From JABFSA01 sp963827515 (GTDB lineage: Bacteria > Acidobacteriota > Vicinamibacteria > Vicinamibacterales > UBA2999), in assembly GCA_963827515.1 (NCBI GenBank), contig CAWHBF010000006.1, positions 50,596 to 114,595 on the forward strand: a stretch of DNA of 64,000 bases, in the 5' to 3' direction. Positions 52,988 to 63,065 of this stretch are shown one piece after another. A program made the translations under genes and the position numbers. Below the pieces are notes generated by a model. It was not told the origin of the DNA and did not search any database. It saw only the letters and a list, made by a program, of their open reading frames with translations. Position 1 is the first letter of the stretch; the number at the start of each line of letters is the position of its first letter.

Positions 52988-55900
52988 ATGACGCTTAGCA
53001 TGCAGGTTTCACGATGGCTCCTCCAGCGCCGCCCGCGGTGGTCGGCGTTCCCCGGGATTGTGGCATTGGCATTCCTGGTGCTCACACCAGCTGCCGGCTT
53101 CGCCCAGAGCTCGATCGCGGGTGTCGTCACCGACGCAAGCACCGCCGTGCTGCCTGGCGTGACGGTCGAGGCCTCCAGTCCTGCGCTCATCGAAAAGGTG
53201 CGCACCGTCGTCACCGACGGAAGCGGCAGGTTCCAGCTCGTCGACCTGCGCCCGGGCCTCTACAACATCACCTTCAGCCTGGCCGGGTTCAAGAGCGTCG
53301 TGCGCGAAGGCCTGTCGCTGCCGGCGACCTTTACGGCGACGGTCAACGCGCAGATGAGCGTCGGCGGCCTCGAGGAAACGATTACGGTCACGGGCGAAAC
53401 CCCGGTCGTCGACGTGCAGCGGACCGCGGCTGCCACGACGTTCTCGAAGGAAGTGATGGACGCCATCCCGACGACACGTATGCCCACGAGCTATGCGGTG
53501 TTCATCCCGGCCGTGCAGTCCAACATCGCCACGGCGGCCGCGACTGGCCCTGCCATCAACGGTCTCGTCGTGCACGGCAGCGAGCAGTTCGAGGCGCTGA
53601 TGACCATCGACGGGTTCGACATCCGCAACATGAACAACTCGGGAGGCGGAGCGTTCTTCTACTACCCGAACCAGGGCATGACGCAGGAGGTGACGGTCAC
53701 CACCGGCGCCGCGGGCGCAGAGTCGCAGATGGCCAGCATCACGACCAACGTCATTCCGAGGGACGGTGGCAACACGTTCGCGGCGACCTTCAACGGCGCA
53801 TACAACAACCGCAGCATGCAGGGAGACAATCTCAATGACGAGCTGACGGCCCAGGGCGTGAGACTGAGCGGGCTGAAGGAGCAGTGGGATTGGAACCCGG
53901 CGGGGGGCGGACCGATCCTTCAGAACAAGCTGTGGTTCTGGGCCTCCTACCGCAACTGGGGCACGACGCGGTACTCCACCGGGATGTACTACAGTAAGGA
54001 CCCGAACTCCTGGGTGCCCGAGCCGGATCTCAACCGGCCGGCGTTCGGCAAGGTGAAGAGCGACAGCAAGGCTATTCGTTTGACGTGGCAGGCCTCGCAG
54101 AAGCACAAGGTCAGCGGCTTCTACGACTACCAACCGTTCACACACTATTACCGGAACTTTGGCAGGACGACCACGCCAGAGGCGACGACCTGGTCGCCGA
54201 TCCGCCCGAACAACCTGCTGCAGGTGACCTGGAAGTCGCCGGCTACCAACCGCCTCCTGCTCGAAGCCGGCGTCACCCGGCTGGACGGCACGTTGCCCCA
54301 GAACCGGCAGGAGGATGAGGAGCTCTTCTCCGGCGCCAACCCATGGAATCCGATCAACATCGCCGCGCGCGAGCTGTCCACGGGCATCAACTACCGTGCC
54401 GCCCAGCTCTATGGCATCTTCGCGGCGAGCCTGAACTACAAGGTCCGCACCGCGGTGAGTTATGTCACCGGAAGCCACGCGTTCAGGTTCGGCTTCGACG
54501 ACAATTTCGGCGATCGGCTTGAGGTGCAGGAGCGCAACGATGGCTATACGGTCTCCCTGCGCAACGGAGTGCCGACATCGATCGCCCTCTTCGCGCCGGT
54601 GGTGTATCGGACCCGGTTGAACGCCGACATCGGCGTTTACGCCCAGGACCAGTGGTCGATCGGCCGTGCGACGCTCAACCTCGGCGTTCGCTACGATCAC
54701 CTGGAATCCAGCAATCTCGACACAAGCGTGGAGGGCAATCGCTTCGTGCCGCCGCGTGAGTTCGAAGGCGGGCAGGTCGTCAACTGGCACGACATCTCGC
54801 CGCGGTTCGGTCTCTCCTACGATCTCCACGGTGACGGCAAGACGGCGTTGAAGTTCACGCTGGGCAAGTATCCGCAGGGCCAGTCGATCCAGCTCGCGCA
54901 GGCGAACAACCCGATCGCGCGGTCGGTCCTCACCGCGACGCGCACGTTCACGGACCGCAACGGCGACTTCGTGCCCGACTGCGATTTCAACAACACGGGC
55001 GCCAACGGGGAATGCGGCGCGTTGTCGAACGTGAACTTCGGGCAGAACAACACGAATGCGGTGACGTTCGACCCGAAAATGCTCGAAGGCTATGGCGTGC
55101 GCGGGTACAGCTGGGAAACCAGCGTCTCTGTCCAGCGCGAGCTGTCTCCGGGCGTGTCGGTGGACCTGGGGTACTTCCGCCGCAAGGGGGGCAACTTCGC
55201 CTACGAGTCCGGCAACATTGCGCTCGCGGCCGGATACGTCGACAACCTGCTGGCGACGCCGGCCGACTACTCGCCGTACTGCCTCACCCTTCCGGCCGAC
55301 CAGCGCCTGCCGGGCGGCGGTGGCAGCCAGGTCTGTGGCTTCTACGACATCAGCCCGAACAAGTTCGGCCAGGGTCAGTCGTTCGCGACCTATGCCGAGA
55401 ATTTCCCTGGCGAGATCTCCAAGACCTATAACGGCGTGGACGTCGGCTTCAACGCGCGTCTGGCCGGAGGCCTTCGCGTGAGCGGCGGGACGAGCACGGG
55501 GCGCTCGCGGGTCAAGCAGTGTTTCGTCATCGACGATCCGGGCACGTACATCAATCCGACGACCGGCTTTTCGACGTGGACGGAACAGTGGTGCGATCGG
55601 AAGCCGCCGTTCCTGACGCAGTTCAAGAGCACCGTCGTCTACCCGCTGCCGTGGTGGGGCGTGCAGATGAGCGCGATCTACCTCGACGTCCCCGGGCCGG
55701 ATTTGTCCACGACGTCGTACGTCGCGACCAACGCCGAGATTGCCCCGTCGCTCGGACGGAACCTGGCGGCCGGCGCGAACGCGACGGTCACGCTGCCGAT
55801 GATGGCGCCCGGCTCGCTCTACGGTGATCGGCTGCGCCGCGTCGATCTGCGCCTGGGGACGAGCTTCACGTTCGGCCGGACCCGCCTTGCGCCGAGCGTG

Positions 55901-56029
55901 GACGTCTTCAACCTGCTCAACGCCAGCGGGGTCTCCGCGTATAACATCCGCTACGGCCCGCAGTGGCTGTATGCGACCGAAATCCAGGATCCGCGGGTCT
56001 TCCGCATCGCGGTGCAGGTGGATTTCTAG
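52988..56029 (+). CDS. TonB-dependent receptor with carboxypeptidase-regulatory-like domain (Oar-like)
   Basis: 1013 aa. Signal peptide ends in GFAQ. A regulatory-like beta-sandwich (SIAGVVTDASTAVLPGVTVE, DLRPGLYNITFSLAGFK) is followed by LEETITVTGETPVVDV (TonB-box-like), a plug (IPTTRMPTSYAVFIP, FDIRNMNNSGGG) and a barrel ending FRIAVQVDF. Paralogue of the 3518-6526 receptor. It is alone in its transcript: the hairpin at 56094-56131 follows. Ligand unknown. Confidence 0.93.
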   Translation: MTLSMQVSRWLLQRRPRWSAFPGIVALAFLVLTPAAGFAQSSIAGVVTDASTAVLPGVTVEASSPALIEKVRTVVTDGSGRFQLVDLRPGLYNITFSLAGFKSVVREGLSLPATFTATVNAQMSVGGLEETITVTGETPVVDVQRTAAATTFSKEVMDAIPTTRMPTSYAVFIPAVQSNIATAAATGPAINGLVVHGSEQFEALMTIDGFDIRNMNNSGGGAFFYYPNQGMTQEVTVTTGAAGAESQMASITTNVIPRDGGNTFAATFNGAYNNRSMQGDNLNDELTAQGVRLSGLKEQWDWNPAGGGPILQNKLWFWASYRNWGTTRYSTGMYYSKDPNSWVPEPDLNRPAFGKVKSDSKAIRLTWQASQKHKVSGFYDYQPFTHYYRNFGRTTTPEATTWSPIRPNNLLQVTWKSPATNRLLLEAGVTRLDGTLPQNRQEDEELFSGANPWNPINIAARELSTGINYRAAQLYGIFAASLNYKVRTAVSYVTGSHAFRFGFDDNFGDRLEVQERNDGYTVSLRNGVPTSIALFAPVVYRTRLNADIGVYAQDQWSIGRATLNLGVRYDHLESSNLDTSVEGNRFVPPREFEGGQVVNWHDISPRFGLSYDLHGDGKTALKFTLGKYPQGQSIQLAQANNPIARSVLTATRTFTDRNGDFVPDCDFNNTGANGECGALSNVNFGQNNTNAVTFDPKMLEGYGVRGYSWETSVSVQRELSPGVSVDLGYFRRKGGNFAYESGNIALAAGYVDNLLATPADYSPYCLTLPADQRLPGGGGSQVCGFYDISPNKFGQGQSFATYAENFPGEISKTYNGVDVGFNARLAGGLRVSGGTSTGRSRVKQCFVIDDPGTYINPTTGFSTWTEQWCDRKPPFLTQFKSTVVYPLPWWGVQMSAIYLDVPGPDLSTTSYVATNAEIAPSLGRNLAAGANATVTLPMMAPGSLYGDRLRRVDLRLGTSFTFGRTRLAPSVDVFNLLNASGVSAYNIRYGPQWLYATEIQDPRVFRIAVQVDF

Positions 56030-56093
56030 TTCTGATATGGAAAGAACGGTGTCAACGAGTCGGTAAGTTCGTCATCGTTCGCCAGCAAAGTCA

Positions 56094-56131
56094 GCCCGCA
56101 CCCGGCCTGTCAAGCTATACCGGGTGCGGGC
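56094..56131. terminator. 12-bp perfect hairpin between convergent genes
   Basis: GCCCGCACCCGG pairs with CCGGGTGCGGGC around a 14-base loop. It sits between the end of the receptor (56029, plus) and the end of the secreted protein gene (56136, minus), so it could stop both. No U-tract longer than three. Confidence 0.65.
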
Positions 56132-56135
56132 GAAG

Positions 56136-58397
56136 TTACTTGACGGGCAGGTTGAGCTTGACCGGTTGCACGGCCGCACCGTTGCCGGCCGTATCCCACG
56201 CGGCGAAGCGCACCCACTTCTTGCCGGTCGCGTCAAATGGAATCTCGAAGTGGTTCTTCCCGAACGCCGGTAGGCCGGTGGTCGAGATGATCTGCCGATC
56301 GGTTCGTTGCCCGTCGCCCCAGACCACCTCCACAAAGTCGAGCGGGAATGTCCACTCCACGTCGGCCACGATCGTCCGCCGGCTGCCCGTGCCCTGCACC
56401 GAGTAAGAAGGGATGAGCACTTCGCCGGACGTGACGAAGTAGTCCCCGCGCTTCAGTGTGTCGAGCACGGGGGTCGCGTCGTCCGGCGTCGGCAGCGACG
56501 CGAGGTGCAAATAGCTCACGGGCGCGCTGGCGTAGATGTCATCGTGGGCCGTTTGTTCCTGCACTTCGGAGATGGCCAGGAGGTACTTCGGCGGGATCGG
56601 CAGGTCGGCCTGCCAGTTGGATATGTCGTCGAGCAGCGTGAGGCACCTGTACTCGCACAGCCTGCGTTCGGAGCGGTCGATACCCATCCCCCACCGGTAA
56701 CCGATGCTGTGGAAGGTCGGATCCTTGAAATAGTCCTTCTCCTTGAACCCGTCCGGGAATCCCGCGTTGTTCTTTGAGCGCGGATGCGGGTAGGAGATGA
56801 GGATGTTTTCACGCTTGACCATCTCCAGCAGGTCCTCGGCGGATCCGAGGTTGTAAACCTCGCCATATGGCGCGATCTCTTCGATGAGTGGTTGACCAGG
56901 TTTGCGTCCGTACTGCCAGTTGGTGTGACGGGAGTACAGGAGGTCCGTATGTCCACCGTAAAAGCTGTCGTAGAACTCGTCGTTCGGTAGCACGAGGAAG
57001 TCCTTGTCCGAATGCCGGCGGGCGCCCTCGATCTGGAATCGGCGGATCTCCAGCGTATTGGGCCGAACCTGCCCGGATGCAGGGTTCAAGCCGACAGCCT
57101 CGATGGGACTCACGATGTTGATGCCGAGCGCTCTGATCGCGGCAAGATCCTCGATCTCGGCGTCGGCGCTCCCTGCCGTCCGCAGGCGTGCTCCCAGTGC
57201 CATGTGATAGTGGTGGTTCATCACCTGGTAGCCAGGGATCGGCTTGAAGCGATCGCCGTGGGTGAAGGCCAGTACCGCTTCGCGCGTGGCGTCGGCGGGG
57301 TCGGTGCTCACGTAATAGAAGACCGGCATGTGCTGTTCGGTGCCAGGCCTAGCGGTGTAGAGCGCAAAGTTGCCCTGGATCCTCACTTCTTCTTCGTTTT
57401 CAGCCTGGCGGATGCCAAATGAGAATGAGCTGGCGCTGTCCTTGCGATACCAGTTGTATCCGAGGTTATGGGCGCTCTCGCGTGCCCAGAAAAAATTGTG
57501 CGGCGGTGGAAACGCGGCGATCGATCCTGCTCTGCCGAGCTCGGCGATGACGACGCGGTTCCTCGTCTTGAGGGGCGACTCCCGCTCGTTCGTCGCGCCC
57601 CCGAACCAGTACGACTGCGGGTTGTTCGCCGTATCGCGCCACGAGACGCGTGTGCCTGAGCCAATCGACAGCCCCTTGAGGCCGCCGTCGTACTTGTAGG
57701 CGACTGGGTACTCGGCCGTGCTCGCAATGACTTCCTGCCGAATGAGGTTGGTGCCCTTGTAGACGGTGAACTGAAGCCGGCCTTCGAAGACGCCGAGGCT
57801 CACGCCTGGAAACACGACGTTGATCCGGGCACCGTCCGTCGCGACGTCACAGCGCTCTGCCCGGTAGACGGCCGTGCCCCGCTTGACTTCTTCAGGCTTT
57901 CGCGGCACGCCGGGCGTCCGCCGCTTGAGATCTCCCTCGTCGCCGGGGAGATGCAGCGGCGCGTCCCAAAACGTATCCCATCCCCACGCGTCGAAGATCG
58001 GCTTCGTGATCTCGGTGATACCGTTTTTCCTCAATCCCTCGAGGCTCTGGTTGTCCATGCGGCGGATGCCGGAGGCAACGCGAAACTCGGGCGTCACGTT
58101 GGCTGCGAGGCTCGCCCACGCGCCGCCGCGTTTCCTTACCGAGAGATCCTGGATCGTCGGTGTACCCTCGGTGATCCCAAGCCGCAGACGAAGCTCCTGG
58201 TTCCGGTCGCCGTCCCACGTCAGCGTGAGCGTCGCGGCATCGGCAACCGCTGTGAGCCCGGAGGTGGCCTTGTACTGCGACAGACTGCAATTGAGCGGGT
58301 CGGCGACCGCATCCGAAACACTCAACCCAAGCGCGGCGACGACAACAAGGCACCTGAACTTCGTCGGCGATAATCTCAGCGACATTTTGCGTATCAT
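56136..58397 (-). CDS. Large secreted protein, possible CehA/McbA-type (PHP-like) hydrolase
   Basis: 753 aa from the ATG at 58397. Signal peptide ends in AVADP. The N-terminal ~400 residues are a beta-rich substrate-binding-like region (WGWDTFWDAPLHLPGD, SYWFGGATNERESPLK). The centre has His/Asp-rich motifs: NHHYHMALGARL, PHPRSKN, GGHTDLLYSRHTN, which resemble PHP-type metal sites. A C-terminal domain is at WTFPLDFVEVVWGDGQ. It is divergent from the CapA-like gene with only 58 bp between. Family assignment is tentative. Confidence 0.6.
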   Translation of the reverse strand: MIRKMSLRLSPTKFRCLVVVAALGLSVSDAVADPLNCSLSQYKATSGLTAVADAATLTLTWDGDRNQELRLRLGITEGTPTIQDLSVRKRGGAWASLAANVTPEFRVASGIRRMDNQSLEGLRKNGITEITKPIFDAWGWDTFWDAPLHLPGDEGDLKRRTPGVPRKPEEVKRGTAVYRAERCDVATDGARINVVFPGVSLGVFEGRLQFTVYKGTNLIRQEVIASTAEYPVAYKYDGGLKGLSIGSGTRVSWRDTANNPQSYWFGGATNERESPLKTRNRVVIAELGRAGSIAAFPPPHNFFWARESAHNLGYNWYRKDSASSFSFGIRQAENEEEVRIQGNFALYTARPGTEQHMPVFYYVSTDPADATREAVLAFTHGDRFKPIPGYQVMNHHYHMALGARLRTAGSADAEIEDLAAIRALGINIVSPIEAVGLNPASGQVRPNTLEIRRFQIEGARRHSDKDFLVLPNDEFYDSFYGGHTDLLYSRHTNWQYGRKPGQPLIEEIAPYGEVYNLGSAEDLLEMVKRENILISYPHPRSKNNAGFPDGFKEKDYFKDPTFHSIGYRWGMGIDRSERRLCEYRCLTLLDDISNWQADLPIPPKYLLAISEVQEQTAHDDIYASAPVSYLHLASLPTPDDATPVLDTLKRGDYFVTSGEVLIPSYSVQGTGSRRTIVADVEWTFPLDFVEVVWGDGQRTDRQIISTTGLPAFGKNHFEIPFDATGKKWVRFAAWDTAGNGAAVQPVKLNLPVK

Positions 58398-58455
58398 AGC
58401 GCCGCACCCACGTTTGAACCCCCCGAAATCTAGTGCTCGAAACGAGAGGCCACTC

Positions 58456-59925
58456 ATGATCATGAATGACAGAGTCATTGCACGGAGGGTGAAGCGGTTT
58501 GCTACGGGGCTGGCTATTGGCGGCATGACCCTGGGAGCCGGGGCGCTGCTAGACGGCCAGGGCGCCAGAATGGGCGACGCCGTGCTGCAGACCGCCCGGC
58601 ACGACCCGGCGAACGAGCTGGCGATGAAGATTACCGCCCCGTTCACGTTCGCGGCCGTCGGCGACATCGCCATCACCCGCCCCATCGCCGAAATCAACGA
58701 CCCCAGGTTCCAGACGCTGTTTTCCGTGATGCGGGCCGCCGACATGACCTACGCGAACATGGAAGGGCCGCTCGAGGACGACAAGCTGGTCAACGATCTC
58801 AAAGGGATGGGCGTCCGGATCATGACCACATCCAACAACCACACGATGGACGAGGGCGTTGAAGGGATGTTCCACACCATGCGCGTACTCGACGACGCCG
58901 GGATCACGAATGCCGGGACAGGCAAGGACCTGGAGGATGCCCGCAGCGCACGGTTCGCTGCCACGCCCAAGGGCGTCGTTGGCATCGTCGGCATGTATTC
59001 GATCGATTCTGCCTCCAGTCCCCCCGAGTCGAGGTACACCGATGCGCGTCCAAATTGGCCCGGTCTGAACCCGCTGCGGGTGACGCCGTACAACATCGTC
59101 AGCGCGGAACACATGAAGCAGTTGAAGGCGATTCGCGACGCCGTGTACGCGCACAGGTCTGAGGTGACGGTCCCGGTGGCGCCGGTCTCAAAGGACGAAC
59201 CGGCCGACGAGCTGGGGCTCTTCGGCAGCTTCTACAAGGTAGGGCAGAACGTCGGCAGCATCAGCTATTCATTCAACGTCGCGGATCGCGTGGCATCGGT
59301 TCGCAGCGGTGGCCCAAACGATCTGGACGGCATTCTGCAGAGCATTCGCGCCGGCAAGCAGACGACGGATTTCATGGTCGTGGCGATTCATTGTCACCAG
59401 AACTCGTTTGCGTACCAAGCGTATAGCCACGACAATCATGTGCCCGACTTCCTTGTCGAACTGGCGCACAAGTCGATCGACGCCGGCGCCGATGTGTTCG
59501 TCGGCCACGGCGTGCACACGATCCGCGGCGTTGAAATCTACAAGGGGAAACCAATCTTCTACGGCGTCGGAAACTTCATCTTCCCACAAGGGGCTGTGGG
59601 CACAATCACGAATGGCCGCCCGGATCCCGCTTCGGTGGCGAGCCAGACGGGCCAGCCGGACAACCGGGAGGCACTCCTGACGACGAGCCGGTATGAAGGT
59701 GGGAAACTCGTCGAAGTCCGGATCTATCCCGCTGATCTCGGGCTCGACTTCGACCGGACGATCTCGAAGGCAGGGCTGCCGATGACCCCGTCGCCGGCCA
59801 ACGCCCAGAAGATCCTCAAGGTGGTGCAGGAAGCGTCGAAGGCATTCGGGACGACGATCGCCATCGACAACAACGTCGGCGTGATTCGCGTGCCGGCGTC
59901 GGCGACGGCCTCCAACGCGCCCTAA
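58456..59925 (+). CDS. CapA-family metallophosphatase-like protein
   Basis: 489 aa from ATG 58456 (signal peptide with RVKRFATGLAIGGMTLGAGA). PGA_cap motifs: AAVGDIAITRPI (metal), TYANMEGPLEDD, TTSNNHTMDEGVEGM, DDAGITNAGTGKDLEDAR, VVAIHCHQNSFA, VFVGHGVHTIRGVEIYKGKP and YGVGNFIFPQG. The family is named for a capsular poly-gamma-glutamate protein, but many members are exported hydrolases of unknown substrate. It is divergent from the secreted protein gene at 56136-58397. Confidence 0.88.
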   Translation: MIMNDRVIARRVKRFATGLAIGGMTLGAGALLDGQGARMGDAVLQTARHDPANELAMKITAPFTFAAVGDIAITRPIAEINDPRFQTLFSVMRAADMTYANMEGPLEDDKLVNDLKGMGVRIMTTSNNHTMDEGVEGMFHTMRVLDDAGITNAGTGKDLEDARSARFAATPKGVVGIVGMYSIDSASSPPESRYTDARPNWPGLNPLRVTPYNIVSAEHMKQLKAIRDAVYAHRSEVTVPVAPVSKDEPADELGLFGSFYKVGQNVGSISYSFNVADRVASVRSGGPNDLDGILQSIRAGKQTTDFMVVAIHCHQNSFAYQAYSHDNHVPDFLVELAHKSIDAGADVFVGHGVHTIRGVEIYKGKPIFYGVGNFIFPQGAVGTITNGRPDPASVASQTGQPDNREALLTTSRYEGGKLVEVRIYPADLGLDFDRTISKAGLPMTPSPANAQKILKVVQEASKAFGTTIAIDNNVGVIRVPASATASNAP

Positions 59926-60037
59926 ACTACGTAAGACACGGGAATTCTTGTATAGTCCCTACGTCGATTTCTAACCCCGGCCGGGGATGATGACGAGCGG
60001 CACCGCGAGGTCGTCGCCCGCCGAACGGAGGGACGCA

Positions 60038-61627
60038 ATGGCGTATACGAACGGGACACTCGTGAAGGTGGCTGGGGCGGGCGCGGCGTCGGTGCTCTGC
60101 GGCGTGCTGCTGTTCTGGCCCGGAGGTTCCGACGCGCAGGATAATCCAGCCGCGCAGAGGCCGCCGAGGGGAAAGTTGTCCAATGTTGAGGCGGAGCTCC
60201 TGAATTGGCTGATGCCGCCCGGAGTCGACAAATCCTACGATGCCATCGATGGCGGCAAGCTGCACCGGTACGTGCAGGAGCAGGCGGCAATCTCGGTGAA
60301 GTACCGCGATGCCGGGAACCAATTCTGGGGCCGCATCGCCGGCATGCCGTCCGGAACGGAGACGCAGAACTGGATCAAGGACAAGTTCAAGGAAATCGGC
60401 GTCCCTTATGAGACGGTGACCATCCCGGTGCCGGCGGAATATCCGAAATCGTGGGGCGTCGATGTCTCGAGCAACGGCAAGTCCATTCATCTCAGCAGCG
60501 CATTCCCGCTCATCGATTTCCCTGAAACGGCTGGCAGCCTGAAAGGCGATCGCGAGCTCGAGACAGTCTGGGTGTCACTGGGCCAGGAATCCGACTTCAT
60601 CGGGAAAGATGTGCGCGGCAAGGCAGTCTTCATCTACAGCATTGCGACTCCGAGCGTGCTTATCCAATCGTCAATGTGGATGGAATCGGTCGGACGCGCG
60701 CAAAGGGCTGGCGCAGCAGCGATATTCGTGCACGTAGCCATTCCCGGCAACATGAAGTACGTCAGTCACCTGGTTGGCGGGCGAGCAAGAGACATCAAGG
60801 TTCCAGTCTTCACGATCGGGGATGACGATGGCCGTACGGTCGAGCAGATGAACGCCGCGGCAAAAGGCGCCGGCTTGAAGACCCACGTGCGCTGGGAAGT
60901 CGGAGAGTACCCCGATCTCAAACAGGACATCGTCATCGGCAAGCTTCCGGGGATGACAGACGAAAACATCGTCATGCTGTCACACACGGACGGCTTCTTC
61001 GAAGGCGCGAGCGACAATGCTGCCGGCACTGCAGCCATGCTCGGCACCGCCGAGTATTTTGCCAAAATGCCGAAAGAAAAGCGCCGCCGGACCCTGTACT
61101 TCGTCGCGTTGGTCGATCATCACAGCGGCGATCTCAGCATCAGATGGCTGCGCGACAAGTTGTTCCAGTCGGTCTTCCTGAAAACCGCGCTGATCGTGAA
61201 TTCCGAGCACGTCGCTGTCCTGCATTCGGTGCTGGATCGCCGGTGGGGCAGCAACGATCGGCCGAGCCTGGTTGCGACCAACACCTACGAACCATCGTGG
61301 TGGGGCGTGTATGGCAGTGAGCGCCTCGCTCGCATCGTCGTGCGCGACCTCGCCACTTTCGGTGTACCCACGCAAATCGCTGCGGGTGGTTCGGCAGGCG
61401 AAGCGGCGCAGGTTCAGTTCGAGGCACCGTCGTTTTACCTCGACAACAAAGGCACCTTCTTTCACACCGATGCTGATACGCCCGACAAGATACCCGCGAG
61501 CGGTCTGAAGAATGCCACGCAGGCGTTCGCGAAAATCTACAACGACATCAACATGGTGGAACTGAAGGATCTGCAGGCGCCGCCGTCCGATCGGCCGCCA
61601 GCGGTCACGTCGTCGTCAACACGGTAG
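60038..61627 (+). CDS. M28-family exported peptidase-like protein, altered catalytic Glu pair
   Basis: 529 aa. ATG 60038 follows GGAGGG; the longer frame to 59987 has no signal. Signal peptide, then a PA-like insertion (GKDVRGKAVFIYSIATP) and the zinc site: HTDGFFEGASDNAAGTAAML (metal His and Asp with the Asp-Asn pair). The usual FVxxxEExGLxGS block reads YFVALVDHHSGD, so the catalytic and metal Glu-Glu are replaced by Asp-His-His. Activity is doubtful or altered. The next gene follows 18 bp later. Confidence 0.83.
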   Translation: MAYTNGTLVKVAGAGAASVLCGVLLFWPGGSDAQDNPAAQRPPRGKLSNVEAELLNWLMPPGVDKSYDAIDGGKLHRYVQEQAAISVKYRDAGNQFWGRIAGMPSGTETQNWIKDKFKEIGVPYETVTIPVPAEYPKSWGVDVSSNGKSIHLSSAFPLIDFPETAGSLKGDRELETVWVSLGQESDFIGKDVRGKAVFIYSIATPSVLIQSSMWMESVGRAQRAGAAAIFVHVAIPGNMKYVSHLVGGRARDIKVPVFTIGDDDGRTVEQMNAAAKGAGLKTHVRWEVGEYPDLKQDIVIGKLPGMTDENIVMLSHTDGFFEGASDNAAGTAAMLGTAEYFAKMPKEKRRRTLYFVALVDHHSGDLSIRWLRDKLFQSVFLKTALIVNSEHVAVLHSVLDRRWGSNDRPSLVATNTYEPSWWGVYGSERLARIVVRDLATFGVPTQIAAGGSAGEAAQVQFEAPSFYLDNKGTFFHTDADTPDKIPASGLKNATQAFAKIYNDINMVELKDLQAPPSDRPPAVTSSSTR

Positions 61628-61645
61628 TCGTCGCAGGAGAGACGC

Positions 61646-62610
61646 ATGAAGACGCTCGAGAAACTGGCGGTGTCTGTCGCGGCCATGTGTGCCGTGCTGT
61701 CGCTTGGCGGCGCGCAGAGGCGCAGCATGAGCCCTTCCAGCACGTGCCGCTGCCTGCTGAATTGCCCCCAGGAGTCAGCGTCGCCCAGGCACAGAAGTTA
61801 CAGGACCTTCTCGATGAATTCAGGTACGTAGAGCCTCTTGTCGTTTCCAAGCTCAAGGACAATATCTACCTGGCACGGGGGGGCGTTGGCAGAAACGTTC
61901 CCAACATGGGAATCGTGGTTGGCCAGACCGGCGTGATCCTGGTCGACAACAAGAATTCGATCGACGCCGAAAAAGCAGTGCTCGCCGAGATCGCGAAGAT
62001 CACCCCCAACCCCGTGATCGCCAACATCATGCTGCACAGCGAGCACGAGAGCGGCGTCGCGGCGCTTCCGGCCGGGTTGTCGATTATTGCGCACCACAAT
62101 GCGAAGCGTCGGATGGAAGTGTCCACAGAGGCGGACAGGGTTCCACCTGCGTATTTTCCGACCAAGACCGTGGGCAAAGACGAAGCAATGACCATCGATG
62201 GCATTCGCGTTCGCCTCCTTCAGTTTGCGCCGGCCGCTACAGCAGGCGATCTGATCGCCTACTTTCCGGATCAGAAGGTGGCCTTCGTTTCGAGTGTGCT
62301 GGTCATGAACTTTCCGCTCGCCAGCACGGTCATTCACCCGGATCTCGGCGGTTCGACTTCGGGATGGCTGGAGAATGCCAGGGGCCTGCTCGCGCTCGAC
62401 GCAGACACCTACGTCTCCAACCATGGTGGGGTGTTGACGAAAGAGGACCTCAGGACGAAATTGGCGTTTGTCCAGGACAGGTGGAACAAGGTGAAGGCGA
62501 TGGTCGCACAGGGTAAGTCCCTCGAGGAGGTCAAGGCGGCCATTCCAGGGCCGCCGGACCGCGACCCGAAAACCATTGAGAACATTTATTCAGAGCTGCA
62601 GTCGAAATAA
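61646..62610 (+). pseudogene. Exported MBL-fold protein lacking metal ligands, one-base frameshift
   Basis: About 321 aa after correction. First frame: MKTLEKLAVSVAAMCAVLSL (signal peptide). Adding one base near 61717-61721 joins it to AQHEPFQHVPLPAELPPGVS. The fold is MBL (KDNIYLARGGVGRNVPNMG, VILVDNKNSIDAEKAVL), but the HxHxDH position reads LHSEHESG, the later His is replaced in APAATAGDL, and the last one is SNHGGV. Most zinc ligands are gone, so it may be a binding protein. Length and place recall the MBL protein at 7531-8493. Confidence 0.77.
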
Positions 62611-62644
62611 AGCTGTTTGCACAGTCCGCAAGGAGAAAGCCGTC

Positions 62645-63040
62645 ATGAGTCGTGTCAATTCGGTTGCCAGCATGGCGTTAATCGGTGTCGTGTTTTCCGC
62701 GGCCGTATCTGCGCATCATTCCGTGCAGGCGCAGTATGCCCCGGAGGGTCAGAAGGTGACAGTGTCGGGCGCGGTTGCCAAACTCGAATTTCTGAACCCG
62801 CATTCGTATCTGACCCTGAATGTAAAGGACGCCAACGGAAAAATCATCAAATGGGCATTCGAACTCGGCGCGGCGGTGAGTCTTCGCGGAAGGGGCCTCA
62901 GTAGGACAGATCAGGGCGGTCTCAAGGTTGGGGAGGAGGTTGTCGCCACCGGGTTGCCCGCTCGGAACGGGTCAAACAGTGGTTACCTTCTAACACTCCA
63001 GCGTGCCGACGGTAGCGTCATGAAGTTCGGAGTCGAGTGA
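62645..63040 (+). CDS. DUF6152 family secreted protein (copy 5)
   Basis: 131 aa from ATG 62645 (AAGGAG upstream). Signal peptide ends in VSA, then HHSVQAQYAPEGQKVTVSG, LEFLNPHSYLTLNVKDANGK, WAFELGAAVSLRGRGLSR, and a C-terminal GYLLTLQRADGSVMKFGVE. It precedes a PDxSGxW gene by 25 bp, repeating the pair pattern. Confidence 0.85.
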   Translation: MSRVNSVASMALIGVVFSAAVSAHHSVQAQYAPEGQKVTVSGAVAKLEFLNPHSYLTLNVKDANGKIIKWAFELGAAVSLRGRGLSRTDQGGLKVGEEVVATGLPARNGSNSGYLLTLQRADGSVMKFGVE

Positions 63041-63065
63041 AACCGGCCCAGTCAGTGGAGGGTGT

